From Streptomyces sp. R33 (GTDB lineage: Bacteria; Actinomycetota; Actinomycetes; Streptomycetales; Streptomycetaceae), in contig NZ_CP165727.1 in the NCBI RefSeq assembly GCF_041200175.1, positions 930,001 through 994,000 on the forward strand: a stretch of 64,000 nt of DNA, given 5' to 3'. Position numbers and translations under genes: made by a program. Positions 43,183 through 52,701 of the stretch are shown here, one piece after another. The notes below the pieces were generated by a model. The model was not told the origin of the DNA, searched no databases, and was given only the letters and a program-made list of their open reading frames with translations. The first letter of the stretch is position 1, and every line of letters begins with the position of its first letter.

Positions 43183-45535
43183 GGCCCTCTCCTTGCTGTG
43201 GGTGGTGCGGGGCACAGGCCGCCACCACGAGCTGGCCGAGGGCCAGCCCGCCGTCGTTCGGCGGGACGCGGTGGTGGCGCAGTACGGTGAAGCCGCGCTC
43301 GCGCAGTCCGCGGGCGCAGGCGCAGGAGAGCACGGTGTTGGCGAACACCCCGCCGGTCAGGGCGACGGTGTCGAGCCCGTGCCGCTCGCGCGCGAGGACG
43401 GCCAGCGTGCACACGAGGTCGGCCACGGCCGTGTGGAAGCGGGCGGCGATCAATGCCCGGCTCGTACCCGCCCGTACGTCGGCCACGACCGCCGCCAGTA
43501 CGGGGGCCGGGTCGGCAGTGACCGGGGTCGCGGCGTGCGGTTCCCCCGGGTGCAGCGCGAAGGCGTACCCGCCGTGCGCCTGCGTCCCGGACCCCGCGAG
43601 CGCCGCGCTCTCCAGCTCGATGGCGGCCTGGGCCTCGTACCCGGCGTGGTGGCATACGCCCGCGAGGGAGGAGACGGCATCGAAGAGGCGGCCCATGCTG
43701 GAGGTCGGGACGCAGTACAGTTCGCGCTCCAACTGACGCCGGAGCAGTCGCAGTTCGTCGGGCGGGCAGGCTGCCGTGCAGGGCAGGTCCGGGTCCCAGT
43801 CGAGTCCGGCGGCGCGCAGATGGGACAGGGCCATCCGGTACGGCCGGTGCACGGCGGCATCGCCGCCCGGCAGCGGGACGTAGGCGAGGTGCGCGAACCG
43901 GGTGTACCCGGCGTAGTCCGCCAGCAGCACCTCCCCGCCCCAGACGGCCCCGTCGTCGCCGTATCCGGTGCCGTCGAAGGCGACACCGATCACCCGGCGG
44001 GCGCCGTCGAGGCCGTGTTCGGCCATCGTGGACGCAACGTGCGCGTGGTGGTGCTGGACTGCGACGACCGGGCGGCCGGCGGCCCGGTCCCGGACCAGGC
44101 GGCCGGAGCGGTAGCCGGGGTGCCGGTCGGCGGCGAGCAGTCCGGGGCGTACACCGGTGATGGACTCCAGCTGCTGCTCGGCGCGTTCGAAGGCGTACTG
44201 CGTGGCCAGGTCGTCCATGTCGCCGATGTGCGCGGACAGCCAGGCCTTGCGGCCCTCGCCGAGACAGAAGGCGTTCTTGAGGTCTCCTCCGGCGGCGAGG
44301 GCGGTCGGCACGGGCAGCGGCAGGTCCAGGGGCAGCGGGGCGTATCCGCGGGAGCGGCGCAGGGTCAGCACCTCGCCGTCGCAGACGCGCACCACGGAGT
44401 CGTCGCACGGGACGTGGATCGGCCGGTCGTGGGTGAGCCAGCCGTCGGCGAGCCCGGCGAGCCGGTCCAGGGCCTCGGTGTCGTCGGTGACGATGGGCTC
44501 GCCCGACAGGTTCCCGCTGGTCATGACGAGCAGGCGGGGGCCGGGCGGGTCGCCGGGCAGGCCGAGCAGCAGGTGGTGGACGGGCGTGTACGGGAGCATC
44601 ACGCCCAGGTCGGGGCTGCCCGGGGCGACGGCGTCGGCGACGAGCTCCCGGGCGGCGGCGCCGGGGCGGCGGCGCAGCAGGACGATGGGCCGGACGGGTC
44701 CGCTGAGCAGCTCCCGTTCGGCCGGGCCGAGGTGGACGAGGGGCTCGATGTCGGCGAGGTCCCGGGCCATCAGGGCGAATGGCTTGTCCCCACGGGCCTT
44801 GCGGCGCCGCAGCTCGGCCACGGCGCCGGCGTGCCCGGCGTCGCAGGCGAGGTGGTAGCCGCCGAGGCCCTTGACCGCGAGGATCGCCCCGTCGGCCAGC
44901 AGCCGGCGGGCCTCGGCGACCGGGTCGGCGTACGCCCCCTCGCGCGGGGGCGAGCCGGCGAGGAGCCGCAGCCGGGGTCCGCAGGCGGGGCAGGCCACCG
45001 GCTGGGCATGGAAGCGCCGGTCGGCGGGGTCGGCGTACTCGCGGGCGCAGTCGGGGCACAGCGGGAAGCGGGCCATGGTGGTGTGCACCCGGTCGTACGG
45101 GAGCCCTGTGACGATGGTGAAGCGGGGACCGCAGTGCGTGCAGGTGATGAAGGGGTGCCGGTGGCGCCGGTCGGCGGGATCGGCCAGCTCCGCGAGGCAG
45201 TCGGCGCACGTGGCCACGTCCGGGGAGACGAGGGTGCGTGCGGGTCCGCCGGACCGGGAGGCGACGATGGTGAAGCCGGCGCCGCCTGCGACGGGGACCT
45301 CGCAGTGGTCGACGGCGTCGACGACCGCCAGGGGCGGGGCGTCGGCCGCGAGCCGCTCGCAGAAGGCCGATACGGCCGCCGGCGCACCCTCGACCTCGGC
45401 GACGACGCCCTCGGGGGTGTTGGTGACGTGCCCGGCGAGGCCGAGCCCGGTCGCTCGGGTGTACACGTACGGCCGGAAGCCCACGCCCTGCACCACTCCG
45501 CGCACGACGACCCGGCGGCGCTGTACGGCTTCCAT
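43151..45535 (-). CDS. hypF: HypF, carbamoyltransferase for hydrogenase maturation
   Basis: A 794-residue, four-domain enzyme. The N-terminal acylphosphatase domain ([15 protein letters not shown]) is followed by two zinc fingers (CADC...CTHC; CPDC...CPAC) and a YrdC-like domain ([12 protein letters not shown]). The C-terminal Kae1-like domain carries [10 protein letters not shown] and [10 protein letters not shown]. It converts carbamoyl phosphate to carbamoyl-AMP and transfers the group to the HypE cysteine. Starts at ATG 45535, overlapping the hypB stop by one base (TGATG). All catalytic motifs are present. Confidence 0.97.
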   Translation of the reverse strand: MEAVQRRRVVVRGVVQGVGFRPYVYTRATGLGLAGHVTNTPEGVVAEVEGAPAAVSAFCERLAADAPPLAVVDAVDHCEVPVAGGAGFTIVASRSGGPARTLVSPDVATCADCLAELADPADRRHRHPFITCTHCGPRFTIVTGLPYDRVHTTMARFPLCPDCAREYADPADRRFHAQPVACPACGPRLRLLAGSPPREGAYADPVAEARRLLADGAILAVKGLGGYHLACDAGHAGAVAELRRRKARGDKPFALMARDLADIEPLVHLGPAERELLSGPVRPIVLLRRRPGAAARELVADAVAPGSPDLGVMLPYTPVHHLLLGLPGDPPGPRLLVMTSGNLSGEPIVTDDTEALDRLAGLADGWLTHDRPIHVPCDDSVVRVCDGEVLTLRRSRGYAPLPLDLPLPVPTALAAGGDLKNAFCLGEGRKAWLSAHIGDMDDLATQYAFERAEQQLESITGVRPGLLAADRHPGYRSGRLVRDRAAGRPVVAVQHHHAHVASTMAEHGLDGARRVIGVAFDGTGYGDDGAVWGGEVLLADYAGYTRFAHLAYVPLPGGDAAVHRPYRMALSHLRAAGLDWDPDLPCTAACPPDELRLLRRQLERELYCVPTSSMGRLFDAVSSLAGVCHHAGYEAQAAIELESAALAGSGTQAHGGYAFALHPGEPHAATPVTADPAPVLAAVVADVRAGTSRALIAARFHTAVADLVCTLAVLARERHGLDTVALTGGVFANTVLSCACARGLRERGFTVLRHHRVPPNDGGLALGQLVVAACAPHHPQQGEGHVPGGTRQSA

Positions 45536-46299
45536 CAGCGGGTCGGCACCACGGCGGAGTGCGAGTGGCCCCCGGCCTGGTGATCGTGATCGTGATGGTG
45601 GTGCGTGGGGTGCTGCTGTGCCATGACCGGGGCGTGCACCGCGCCACCCGCGCCGGCCGCCAGCGCCCGGTCGAGCAGGATGCCCGCGCCCTCGCCCGCG
45701 CGGGCCGAGGTCAGCACCACCTCCACGCCGGGGTTGACCTGCTGGACGTGTGCGCGGAAGGCGGCTTCGTCGAATTCCACGGCCTGTGCGATGTCCGTCT
45801 TCGTCACCACGACGAGGTGGGCGAGCCCGAACGCCGTCGGGTACTTGAGCGGTTTGTCCTCGCCCTCCGTCACCGAGGCCAGGACGACGCGCAGCGTCTC
45901 CCCCAGGTCGTACGAGGCGGGGCAGACGAGGTTGCCGACGTTCTCCACGAACAGCAGCCGGGTGTCCTCGGGCATCCAGCCGTCGAGGTGCCGCCCGAGC
46001 ATCGCGGCCTCGAGGTGGCAGAGCCCGTCGGTGAGCACCTGCTTGACGGGGACGCCCGAACGCGCCAGTCGCAGCGCGTCGTTCTCGGTGGCGAGGTCGG
46101 CGGTCAGCGCGGCGACGGGCACGCCGCGCTCGCGCGCCAGCCCGAGTTCGCGTTCCAGCAGGGCGGTCTTCCCGCTTCCCGGGCTGGACAGCAGGTTGAC
46201 CACCGTGGTGCCGCGGGCGGTGAGCTCGGCGCGCAGGGTGTGCGCGGCCGAGTCGTTCTTGGCGAGGACCGCCTGCTTCAGGTCGACCACACGGCACAT
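45535..46299 (-). CDS. hypB: HypB, nickel-insertion GTPase with C-terminal histidine-rich tail
   Basis: A 254-residue GTPase: P-loop [13 protein letters not shown], then [13 protein letters not shown] with the metal-site cysteine and [10 protein letters not shown]. HypB usually carries its nickel-binding histidines near the N terminus. Here the N terminus is short (MCRVVDLKQ) and the His/Asp cluster [17 protein letters not shown] is at the C-terminal end. With HypA it delivers nickel to the large subunit. It lies three bases after hypA. Confidence 0.95.
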   Translation of the reverse strand: MCRVVDLKQAVLAKNDSAAHTLRAELTARGTTVVNLLSSPGSGKTALLERELGLARERGVPVAALTADLATENDALRLARSGVPVKQVLTDGLCHLEAAMLGRHLDGWMPEDTRLLFVENVGNLVCPASYDLGETLRVVLASVTEGEDKPLKYPTAFGLAHLVVVTKTDIAQAVEFDEAAFRAHVQQVNPGVEVVLTSARAGEGAGILLDRALAAGAGGAVHAPVMAQQHPTHHHHDHDHQAGGHSHSAVVPTR

Positions 46300-46302
46300 G
46301 GT

Positions 46303-46710
46303 TCAGCGCTCCTCGGAGATCGGTTCGCGGATGGGGGCGGGGGGCCGGTCGCAGGCGGGGCCGTCCTCCCAGTGCACGCTGAGGATCTGCAGCTCGCGTC
46401 CGGCGAGGAGTTCGACCTCCGTGGCCTGCCCGCAGCCGGGGCAGACCAGCCGGGGCGGCATGCCGACCGCCCAGCCGCCCGTGCAGGAGCGGCAGTGCGC
46501 GCGGGCCGGGACGGGCTCCGTGACGAGCTCGGCACCTTCCAGGAGCGTTCCGGCGCAGGCCAGTTCGAAGCAGAAGGCGAGGGCGTCGGGTACCACCCCG
46601 GCCAGCTCACCGACCTGGAGCCGGACCGAGGTGACGGCCCCGGCGCCGCCGGCCTCGGCGGCTTCCTCCACCTGGGCCACCACGGCCACGGCGATCGACA
46701 TCTCGTGCAT
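46303..46710 (-). CDS. hypA: HypA, nickel and zinc metallochaperone
   Basis: A 135-residue protein starting [11 protein letters not shown], whose His2 binds nickel. The zinc site is formed by AHCRSCTGG and LVCPGCGQ. Length exceeds the usual 115 by a short proline-rich C-terminal tail. First of the hyp set; 132 bases containing a large stem-loop separate it from the upstream small gene. Confidence 0.95.
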   Translation of the reverse strand: MHEMSIAVAVVAQVEEAAEAGGAGAVTSVRLQVGELAGVVPDALAFCFELACAGTLLEGAELVTEPVPARAHCRSCTGGWAVGMPPRLVCPGCGQATEVELLAGRELQILSVHWEDGPACDRPPAPIREPISEER

Positions 46711-46743
46711 GGGACTCCGTCCTGCCGGGGCTCATTAGACCGG

Positions 46744-46809
46744 CCGGCGCCGTACGGGGCGGTCGGGCACGCCGACGCGCCGACGCCCCGTACGCCGTTC
46801 GGGCGCCGG
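46744..46809. other. Large stem-loop between the 34-residue gene and hypA
   Basis: Outer arms 46744-46751 and 46802-46809 pair over eight bases, inner arms 46752-46761 and 46784-46793 over ten (GTACGGGGCG with CGCCCCGTAC). It lies in the only long gap inside the hydrogenase run, so it may be an internal terminator/attenuator or an mRNA processing site that sets the ratio of structural to hyp transcripts. Confidence 0.65.
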
Positions 46810-46842
46810 GGCGGTCGCACATCAGGGATCTGCGATCACGGG

Positions 46843-46947
46843 TCACATGCGGCGGATCCTCAGGTAGCGCTGGACGTCGGGGAGCACCACGCACAGTGCG
46901 GCGGCGAGGGCGGCGGCGGCCGCGCCGCCGATGATGGCCTTCTTCAT
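46843..46947 (-). CDS. 34-residue hydrophobic peptide (DUF6893-like)
   Basis: The frame reads MKKAIIGGAAAAALAAALCV and ends with VQRYLRIRRM: a single short membrane helix with a basic C terminus. GGAGAACCCC stands directly before the ATG. I recall small proteins of this kind annotated as DUF6893 next to Streptomyces group 1h hydrogenases. It may anchor or assist the hydrogenase at the membrane, but no function is known. It begins ten bases after the protease stop. Confidence 0.75.
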   Translation of the reverse strand: MKKAIIGGAAAAALAAALCVVLPDVQRYLRIRRM

Positions 46948-46957
46948 GGGGTTCTCC

Positions 46958-47488
46958 TCAGTTGGCGGTGGCGTTGCGCTCTTCGTCGAGCAGTTCCTGG
47001 TCCGGTCGGCGGACCAGGTCCAGGACCATCCGTACGGCCTCCGGGACGGCTGCGGCCACCGGGGCGCTCAGCCCGATGCCCTCGTCCAGGCAGGCGGGTT
47101 CGCAGCCGACGACCCAGATCCGCCGGGGCGGTGTCCCGCCGGTTCCGGCGCACAGTGTCTCCAGCAGGGCCAGCACCGCGTCGGGCGACATCTGGTGCCC
47201 GTCGAGTACGGGGCCCTGCGGGGCGATGGAGCCGGCTTCGGCGGCCTCGATCAGGTACAGGGTGCCGGGGGCTCCGCCGCGCGCGGTGGCGTCCACCAGG
47301 ACGAGCGTGTCGTAGCCGTCGAGGAGTTGGTAGGCGAGGTGGACCCCGCGTACGCCGATGTCCACCACCTCGACGTGCTCCGGCAGCCCGCACCCGGGCT
47401 CGGCCAGCCTCCGGACGGTCTCGACGCCGAAGCCGTCGTCGCCGAGGAAGACGTTGCCGATGCCGGCGATCAGGATGCGGCCGCTCAC
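46958..47488 (-). CDS. Hydrogenase maturation endopeptidase (HyaD/HycI type)
   Basis: A 176-residue protease. ILIAGIGNVFLGDDGFGVE holds the first nickel ligand (Glu or Asp), VVDIGVRGVHLAYQLLDGYD the second, and LDGHQMSPDAVLALL the histidine. It removes the C-terminal extension of the large subunit after nickel insertion. GTG 47488 overlaps the previous stop as GTGA. The large subunit in this operon has about 24 residues beyond its last ligand, matching the need for cleavage. Confidence 0.92.
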   Translation of the reverse strand: MSGRILIAGIGNVFLGDDGFGVETVRRLAEPGCGLPEHVEVVDIGVRGVHLAYQLLDGYDTLVLVDATARGGAPGTLYLIEAAEAGSIAPQGPVLDGHQMSPDAVLALLETLCAGTGGTPPRRIWVVGCEPACLDEGIGLSAPVAAAVPEAVRMVLDLVRRPDQELLDEERNATAN

Positions 47489-48906
47489 GCGTCCTCCAGG
47501 GGGGCGACCTCGTCGGGCTGGAAGTACAGGAACCGGCCCTGCTCGCGGCGGATGTCGGCGCCGGGATCCCCTTCGACCGTGACGGCGAGGTGCACTCCGC
47601 CGTCGACGTCGTGGAGGACGGCCTCGACCTGGGCGGCGGCGCCCTGGAGGAACAGGTCCTGGGCGTCGGTGCGCCGCAGGCCCGGGCGCAGGAGGACCCT
47701 GCTGCCGGGGCCCACCGAGGTGCCGTCGATCAGGATCCGGTCGCGGGCCGGGTCGGCGGGGTCGGCGTGCGCCGGGTCCCACCAGGGGGTGTCCGGCCTG
47801 AACACGGCGTCCTCGTCGAAGAGTTCGGGGAACGACTCGGGGGTGGGCGCACCGGGGTCGGTGATCTCCCGCAGCGCCCGGACGGCTCCGTGCAGGCGTT
47901 CCAGCACCTCCGGGGGCATGGTCTCGGCCAGGTCGATCACGGCGGCCGCCCGGGCGTCGGTCCCGCGGGCCTCCCGCTTCTCCTGGTCGGTCAGGGCCGC
48001 CGTGCGCAGGGCGAGGATCTCGTCGATCTCGGTGGCGTCGTACATGGCCCCGATGCTCTCGGGGGCGATGCCGGGGTGGTCCTCGAGGATGATCGGCGAG
48101 GAGAGGACCACGTCGGCGCTGCCCGGTTCGCCGGCGAGCACGGGCCAGGTGTGCAGGTTGGCGCAGGCCGCGACGGCGGGCTTGGCCCACTCGGGCGGGT
48201 CGGTCATCGAGAGGAAGGATCCGGCGCTGAGGCCCAGCAGGAGGTGGGCCGCGACGAGAGAGCGCGGCAGGGCGGCGTCGCGGTCGGCGGCGTCGGCGCC
48301 CGGTGTCCAGTCGCTCGTGTTCTCGACCACCACCGTGAGCTTGAACGCCCGGTACGGGACGTCCAGTTGCTCGGCGCGCAGCCGCAGCACGCCGTCGGCC
48401 CGCTCGGTGCGCCGGACCAGCCGGCCCACCACCTGGCCGTCGGCGCCGAGGACGGGTTCGCTCTCCTCGCGCGCGGGCCGGACGAAGGGCAGGGAGACCT
48501 CGGCCTCCTCCAGCTCGGCGACGGGGACGGTCATCTCGACCCGTTCCTCGGTTCCCTCGTCCCAGGGGACCAGGACCCGGTCGGGCAGGTGCAGTTCGGG
48601 GACGGCCGCGAACGAGCCGTCCGCGCGGGCCTCTTCGACCGTACGCCGCTGCGCGTGCAGGAAGCGCAGCTCGACGGCGAGGGTCGCCGCACCGCGCGGC
48701 TCCATCACCAGCTCGGTGCGCTGGAAGGAGTGCTCGTCGTGCGCGGGCCCCCACGCGGGCGGGACCAGTACGCCGAACTGCCAGCGCAGCCGGTTCTTCG
48801 CCGCCGAGGCCCGGTACGGGTAGAGCACGTAGCCTTCAAAGAGGACCGCGTCGGCCACTTGGCGTGCTACGGCGAACCGGGATTCGGGCAGGGCCGTCGT
48901 GGTCAT
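47485..48906 (-). CDS. Unknown conserved protein of the hydrogenase operon (473 residues)
   Basis: A soluble protein without transmembrane helices or cysteine clusters; I do not recognise a domain. Visible features are FAVARQVADAVLFEGYVLYPYRASAAKNR near the N terminus, an acidic central part with RLVRRTERADGVLRLRAEQL, and a C-terminal LLRPGLRRTDAQDLFLQGAAAQVEAV stretch followed by a small beta domain. ATG 48906 overlaps the DUF6084 stop as ATGA. Its fixed place between DUF6084 and the protease suggests an assembly role. Confidence 0.75.
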   Translation of the reverse strand: MTTTALPESRFAVARQVADAVLFEGYVLYPYRASAAKNRLRWQFGVLVPPAWGPAHDEHSFQRTELVMEPRGAATLAVELRFLHAQRRTVEEARADGSFAAVPELHLPDRVLVPWDEGTEERVEMTVPVAELEEAEVSLPFVRPAREESEPVLGADGQVVGRLVRRTERADGVLRLRAEQLDVPYRAFKLTVVVENTSDWTPGADAADRDAALPRSLVAAHLLLGLSAGSFLSMTDPPEWAKPAVAACANLHTWPVLAGEPGSADVVLSSPIILEDHPGIAPESIGAMYDATEIDEILALRTAALTDQEKREARGTDARAAAVIDLAETMPPEVLERLHGAVRALREITDPGAPTPESFPELFDEDAVFRPDTPWWDPAHADPADPARDRILIDGTSVGPGSRVLLRPGLRRTDAQDLFLQGAAAQVEAVLHDVDGGVHLAVTVEGDPGADIRREQGRFLYFQPDEVAPLEDA

Positions 48907-49604
48907 GGCGCCGTCCTCTCGGCGGCCCGCGGCAGTACCGCGCCGGCCCAGGCGGGGTCCGGGGACGGCGGCTCTGCCGCCGGCGCCGCGTCGAGCAGGG
49001 ACCGTACGGTCGCCTCCCAGGAGGCGAGTGCGTGCCGGGAGCGGTAGGCGAGCAGGTCGGCCATCGTGTCGCGGGGCAACCGCAGCCAGCCGCAGCCCGG
49101 GAAGTGCTGCTCGACCATCTCCCGCCACACCTCGGCGGGCATCCGGAACGGGGCTTCGCGGTCCCAGGGGACGGGCTCGACCTGGAAGCCCCCCGCGCCG
49201 GTGAAGGCCGTGCCGGAGAACAGCATCAGCAGGGGTGCCTCGCCGTCCTCCAGAGCGCTGAGGTAGCGGCCGGCGGCGATGTCCATGTCGTACGTGCACG
49301 GTACGACGATGTCGGTCTCGGTCTCCCCGGTGAAGCTGGGGACCATCACCGCGACCTGCGCGAACTGGAGGGGCTGCAGGGTGGTTCCCCACCGGGCCCG
49401 CTCGCCGAACAGGTCGTGGAGGGCTGCGGCCTCGCCGGTGCCGTAGCTGCGCCGCGCCGGCTCGATGCGGATCTGGCAGCGCAGCGCGAGGGCGTGGACG
49501 CGCTGGTCGGCGGCGGTGGTGATGCGCAGCCGGAACACGAGGGTGGGGCCGGCCGCGTACGGGTCGGCGCGCACCCCGGTGCAGGCGAAGGTGAAGTCGC
49601 TCAT
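48903..49604 (-). CDS. DUF6084 family protein
   Basis: A 233-residue protein, mostly beta strands: MSDFTFACTGVRADPYAAGP, FGERARWGTTLQPLQFAQV, VPCTYDMDIAAGRYLSAL and PVPWDREAPFRMPAEVWREM. No catalytic motif or cysteine pair stands out. The family name is from memory; it is associated with actinobacterial hydrogenase operons. It is coupled by ATGA on both sides. Confidence 0.75.
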   Translation of the reverse strand: MSDFTFACTGVRADPYAAGPTLVFRLRITTAADQRVHALALRCQIRIEPARRSYGTGEAAALHDLFGERARWGTTLQPLQFAQVAVMVPSFTGETETDIVVPCTYDMDIAAGRYLSALEDGEAPLLMLFSGTAFTGAGGFQVEPVPWDREAPFRMPAEVWREMVEQHFPGCGWLRLPRDTMADLLAYRSRHALASWEATVRSLLDAAPAAEPPSPDPAWAGAVLPRAAERTAP

Positions 49605-50299
49605 GCCCGCCCCTCCCCCGCCGCGGCGGGGACCTTGGCCCGGCGCTCCACCTGTGCGAAGAAGGCGTTCAGCGCGGCGCGGGCCTCGGCCCCGCCGTCG
49701 AAGCCCTGCCACAGCAGCCGCATCCGCCCCACCAGTTCGTAGCAGATGTCGATGGGCACGAGGTAGCACTCGGTGCGGCCCTCGGCCCGGCGCAGCAGCA
49801 GCGCCTCCACGTCGGGTTCGAGCAGCGAGGCGAGTGCCCCGCCGCCGAGTACGTGCTGCCAGGTGGCCGGGTCCAGTTCGCTCTCGGTGGCTCCGGCCGG
49901 GCTCGGGTAGAGCGCGACCAGCCGGTCGAGGGCGGCGTTGCGGAAGAAGAAGGCGACGCCGACCGGGATCTGCAGCTGCTCCCAGGCGCCCTCCTCGAGC
50001 CGGTGCTCCGGGTCGGTGAGGTAGCGGTCGGGGACGGCGCGGAAGCGACCGGTGGCGGCGCCGGGCCGGTCGAACAGGAGGGCGCACGCGGTGCAGGCGC
50101 AGACCAGCGCCCGCTTCTCGGTCTCCACCAGGTGGCGGTGGCCGTCCTCGGGCACGGCCACCCCGCACAGCTCGCAGCGCTCGGGCCGGGGCGGCCGGGG
50201 CCCGGTGAACCGGCGCAGGCCGCGCGGGCCGCGCAGCCCGGCCGGACCGGCGGAGCCCGTGCGCGGCTCCGCCGGTGCCCAGGGGTGCCGCGCGCTCAC
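49601..50299 (-). CDS. DUF5947 family protein
   Basis: A 232-residue protein with a cysteine-based metal site near the N terminus: RCELCGVAVPEDGHRHLV, then VCACTACALLF. This looks like a zinc ribbon or rubredoxin-like knuckle. The rest is helical with GVAFFFRNAALDRLVALYPSP and DICYELVGRMRLLWQGF. The family occurs with group 1h hydrogenases; it may be an electron carrier or assembly factor. GTG 50299 overlaps the NifU-like stop. Confidence 0.78.
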   Translation of the reverse strand: MSARHPWAPAEPRTGSAGPAGLRGPRGLRRFTGPRPPRPERCELCGVAVPEDGHRHLVETEKRALVCACTACALLFDRPGAATGRFRAVPDRYLTDPEHRLEEGAWEQLQIPVGVAFFFRNAALDRLVALYPSPAGATESELDPATWQHVLGGGALASLLEPDVEALLLRRAEGRTECYLVPIDICYELVGRMRLLWQGFDGGAEARAALNAFFAQVERRAKVPAAAGEGRA

Positions 50300-50817
50300 C
50301 GGGCCCGTGCCGGGGCCTGCGGGCGGGTGCCGATCTGGAGCAGGGGCAGCGGCACCCCGGCCGGTTCCAGTTCCACCGCGGTCACCTCGGGCGCGAAGCA
50401 GGCCAGGGCGTCCTCGACGCCCTGCGGCACCGCGTCGCCGGCGGACCCGCAGCCGCAGCCGCCGCCCGGCGCGGACCGCAGGCGCAGGACGCCGGTGGCC
50501 TCGTCGAAGCCGGCCAGCGACACGGGGTCCCGTACGGAGTCCAGGGCGCGGGCGATCCGGGTGTGGACGTCCTCGGGGTGCAGGTCGTGCAGGGCCAGCA
50601 GGCTCGCGACGAGCTCGTCGTCCAGCAGCCCGCCGAGGCGCTCCACGCCGAGCCGCTCCACGATCCGGGCGAGCCCGGCCCCGTAGAAGTCCATGAGCAC
50701 GCGCACCAGTTCCTCGGCGGCGGCGCAGGCCTCGCGGTCACCGCCGGCGGCCAGCCGGTCGAGGACCTCGTCCACCCGCCGGCCCGCCTCGCGGGCGTCG
50801 GTCGCAGCCCCGCTCAT
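50296..50817 (-). CDS. NifU-like iron-sulfur scaffold domain protein
   Basis: A 173-residue protein: an N-terminal helical region (VDEVLDRLAAGGDREACAAAEELVRVLMDFY) and a C-terminal NifU-like fold (RIARALDSVRDPVSLAGFD, VLRLRSAPGGGCGCGS, VEDALACFAPEVTAVELEP). The usual Cys-x-x-Cys is Cys-x-Cys here. It probably helps build the iron-sulfur clusters of the small subunit. ATG 50817 overlaps the large-subunit stop as ATGA. Confidence 0.8.
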   Translation of the reverse strand: MSGAATDAREAGRRVDEVLDRLAAGGDREACAAAEELVRVLMDFYGAGLARIVERLGVERLGGLLDDELVASLLALHDLHPEDVHTRIARALDSVRDPVSLAGFDEATGVLRLRSAPGGGCGCGSAGDAVPQGVEDALACFAPEVTAVELEPAGVPLPLLQIGTRPQAPARAR

Positions 50818-52598
50818 CCGCCCAGTCCGCTCAGGCCGGTGGGCACGTGCATCTGCTTCACCGTCTTGCCACCGCCGACGTACATGTGCACGCCGCAGGG
50901 CAGGCACGGGTCGAAGCTGCGCACGGCGCGCATGATGTCGATGCCCTTGAAGTTCTCCGGGGAGTTCTCCTCGAAGATCGGGGTGTTCTGGACGGCGTCC
51001 TCGTACGGTCCGGGGGTGCCGAAGGTGTCGCGGGTGCTGGCGTTCCACGGGGTCGGCGGGTACGGGTGGTAGTTGGCGATCTTGCCGTCGCGGATCACCA
51101 TGTGGTGCGAGAGCACGCCGCGGACGGCCTCGGTGAACCCGACTCCGATGGACTCGTCCGGGACCTCGAACTTCTCCCAGGTCTGGGTGCGTCCGGCGCG
51201 CACCTCCTTGAGTCCCTGCTCGGCGCAGTGCAGTGCTACGGCGGCCGCGTACGCCTGGAAGTACGTGCGGGCGCGGTTGCGCTCCAGCGCGTTGCTCCAC
51301 TTCGGGATCTTCCACTCGAAGCGCGTCTCGGGCTTGGTCATCGTGCGCGGCAGGTTGATGACGACGCTGTTGCCGGTGGCCTTGACGTAGCCGATGTCGA
51401 CGAGCCCGGAGAGGGCGGTGGACCACAGGCGGGCGATCGGGCCGCCGCCGGTGTCGAGGGCGAGGTGGTCCTTGCCGTCGAACCAGCGCGGGGACATCAC
51501 CCAGCTGTACTTGTCGTCGAAGTTGCGCTTCTGCGGGGCGGGGATGGTGTGCTGGTTCCACGGGTGGCGGGCGTCGACGGGGTTGCCGAGCGGGTCGTGC
51601 GTGACGAACTTCTCCTGGCCCGCCCAGTCGTCGTAGTACGAGCTGCCCAGCAGGATGCGGATGCCGAGGTTGATCTCGGTGAGGTCGTTGGTGACGAGTT
51701 TGCCGTCCACGACCACACCGGGGGTGACGAACATCTTCCGTCCCCAGTCGGTCATGTTGGCGTACGTGAAGTCGCAGTACTCGGGATCGTTGAGCGCGCC
51801 CCAGCAGCCCAGCAGGACGCGCCGGCGGCCGACCTCCTCGTACCCGGGCAGGGCCTCGTAGAAGAAGTCGAAGAGGTCGTCGTGGAGCGGGACGACCCGC
51901 TTCATGAACTCCACGTACCTCATGAGGCGGCTCATGTAGTCCGTGAAGAGCTGGACGGAGGCGATGGTGCCGACGCCGCCCGGGTAGAGGGTGGAGGGGT
52001 GCACGTGGCGGCCCTCCATCAGGCAGAACATCTCGCGCGTGTAGCGGCTGACCTGGAGGGCCTCGCGGTAGAACTCGCCCTCGATGGGGTTGAGCGAGCG
52101 CATGATGTCGGCGATGGTGCGGTAGCCGTGGTCCCCGGCGTGAGGGGCCTCGGTGCGTTCGGCGAGTTCGAGGACCCCCGGGTTGGTCTCGCGGACCATC
52201 TTCTCGCAGTAGTCGACCCCGACCAGGTTCTCCTGGAAGATGTTGTGGTCGAACATGTACTCCGCCGACTCGCCCAGGTTGATGATCCACTCGGCGAGGT
52301 GGGGCGGCTTCACTCCGTACGCCATGTTCTGCGTGTAGACGGAACAGGTGGCGTGGTTGTCGCCGCAGATGCCGCAGATGCGGCTGGTGATGAAGTGCGC
52401 GTCGCGGGGGTCCTTGCCGCGCATGAAGACGCTGTAGCCGCGGAAGACCGACGAGGTGCTGTAGCACTCCGCGACCTTCTTCTGCTTGAAGTCGATCTTC
52501 GTGTGGATGCCGAGACTGCCCACGATCCGGGTGATCGGATCCCAGGCCATCTCCACCAGGCCGCTGCCGTCGCCGGCCGCCTTCGTCTTCGGTGTCAT
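50814..52598 (-). CDS. hhyL: [NiFe] hydrogenase large subunit, group 1h (HhyL)
   Basis: A 594-residue catalytic subunit. The L1 ligand motif is SRICGICGDNHATCS near the N terminus and the L2 motif is FDPCLPCGVHMY near the C terminus, giving four cysteine ligands for the Ni-Fe site; about 24 residues after the final histidine are expected to be cleaved. The sequence around both motifs matches the actinobacterial high-affinity enzymes (former group 5), which oxidise H2 at atmospheric levels in air. It pairs with the small subunit upstream and is followed by coupled accessory genes. Confidence 0.95.
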   Translation of the reverse strand: MTPKTKAAGDGSGLVEMAWDPITRIVGSLGIHTKIDFKQKKVAECYSTSSVFRGYSVFMRGKDPRDAHFITSRICGICGDNHATCSVYTQNMAYGVKPPHLAEWIINLGESAEYMFDHNIFQENLVGVDYCEKMVRETNPGVLELAERTEAPHAGDHGYRTIADIMRSLNPIEGEFYREALQVSRYTREMFCLMEGRHVHPSTLYPGGVGTIASVQLFTDYMSRLMRYVEFMKRVVPLHDDLFDFFYEALPGYEEVGRRRVLLGCWGALNDPEYCDFTYANMTDWGRKMFVTPGVVVDGKLVTNDLTEINLGIRILLGSSYYDDWAGQEKFVTHDPLGNPVDARHPWNQHTIPAPQKRNFDDKYSWVMSPRWFDGKDHLALDTGGGPIARLWSTALSGLVDIGYVKATGNSVVINLPRTMTKPETRFEWKIPKWSNALERNRARTYFQAYAAAVALHCAEQGLKEVRAGRTQTWEKFEVPDESIGVGFTEAVRGVLSHHMVIRDGKIANYHPYPPTPWNASTRDTFGTPGPYEDAVQNTPIFEENSPENFKGIDIMRAVRSFDPCLPCGVHMYVGGGKTVKQMHVPTGLSGLGG

Positions 52599-52701
52599 CT
52601 TGTCTGCCGTGACCCTTCTTGGAGACGGGAGCTGGAGGTTCTTGGAAGCGGAGCGGTGGTGGGGCGGACGTGGTGCGGACGCGGAGCTGCGGGCGGCCGG
52701 G

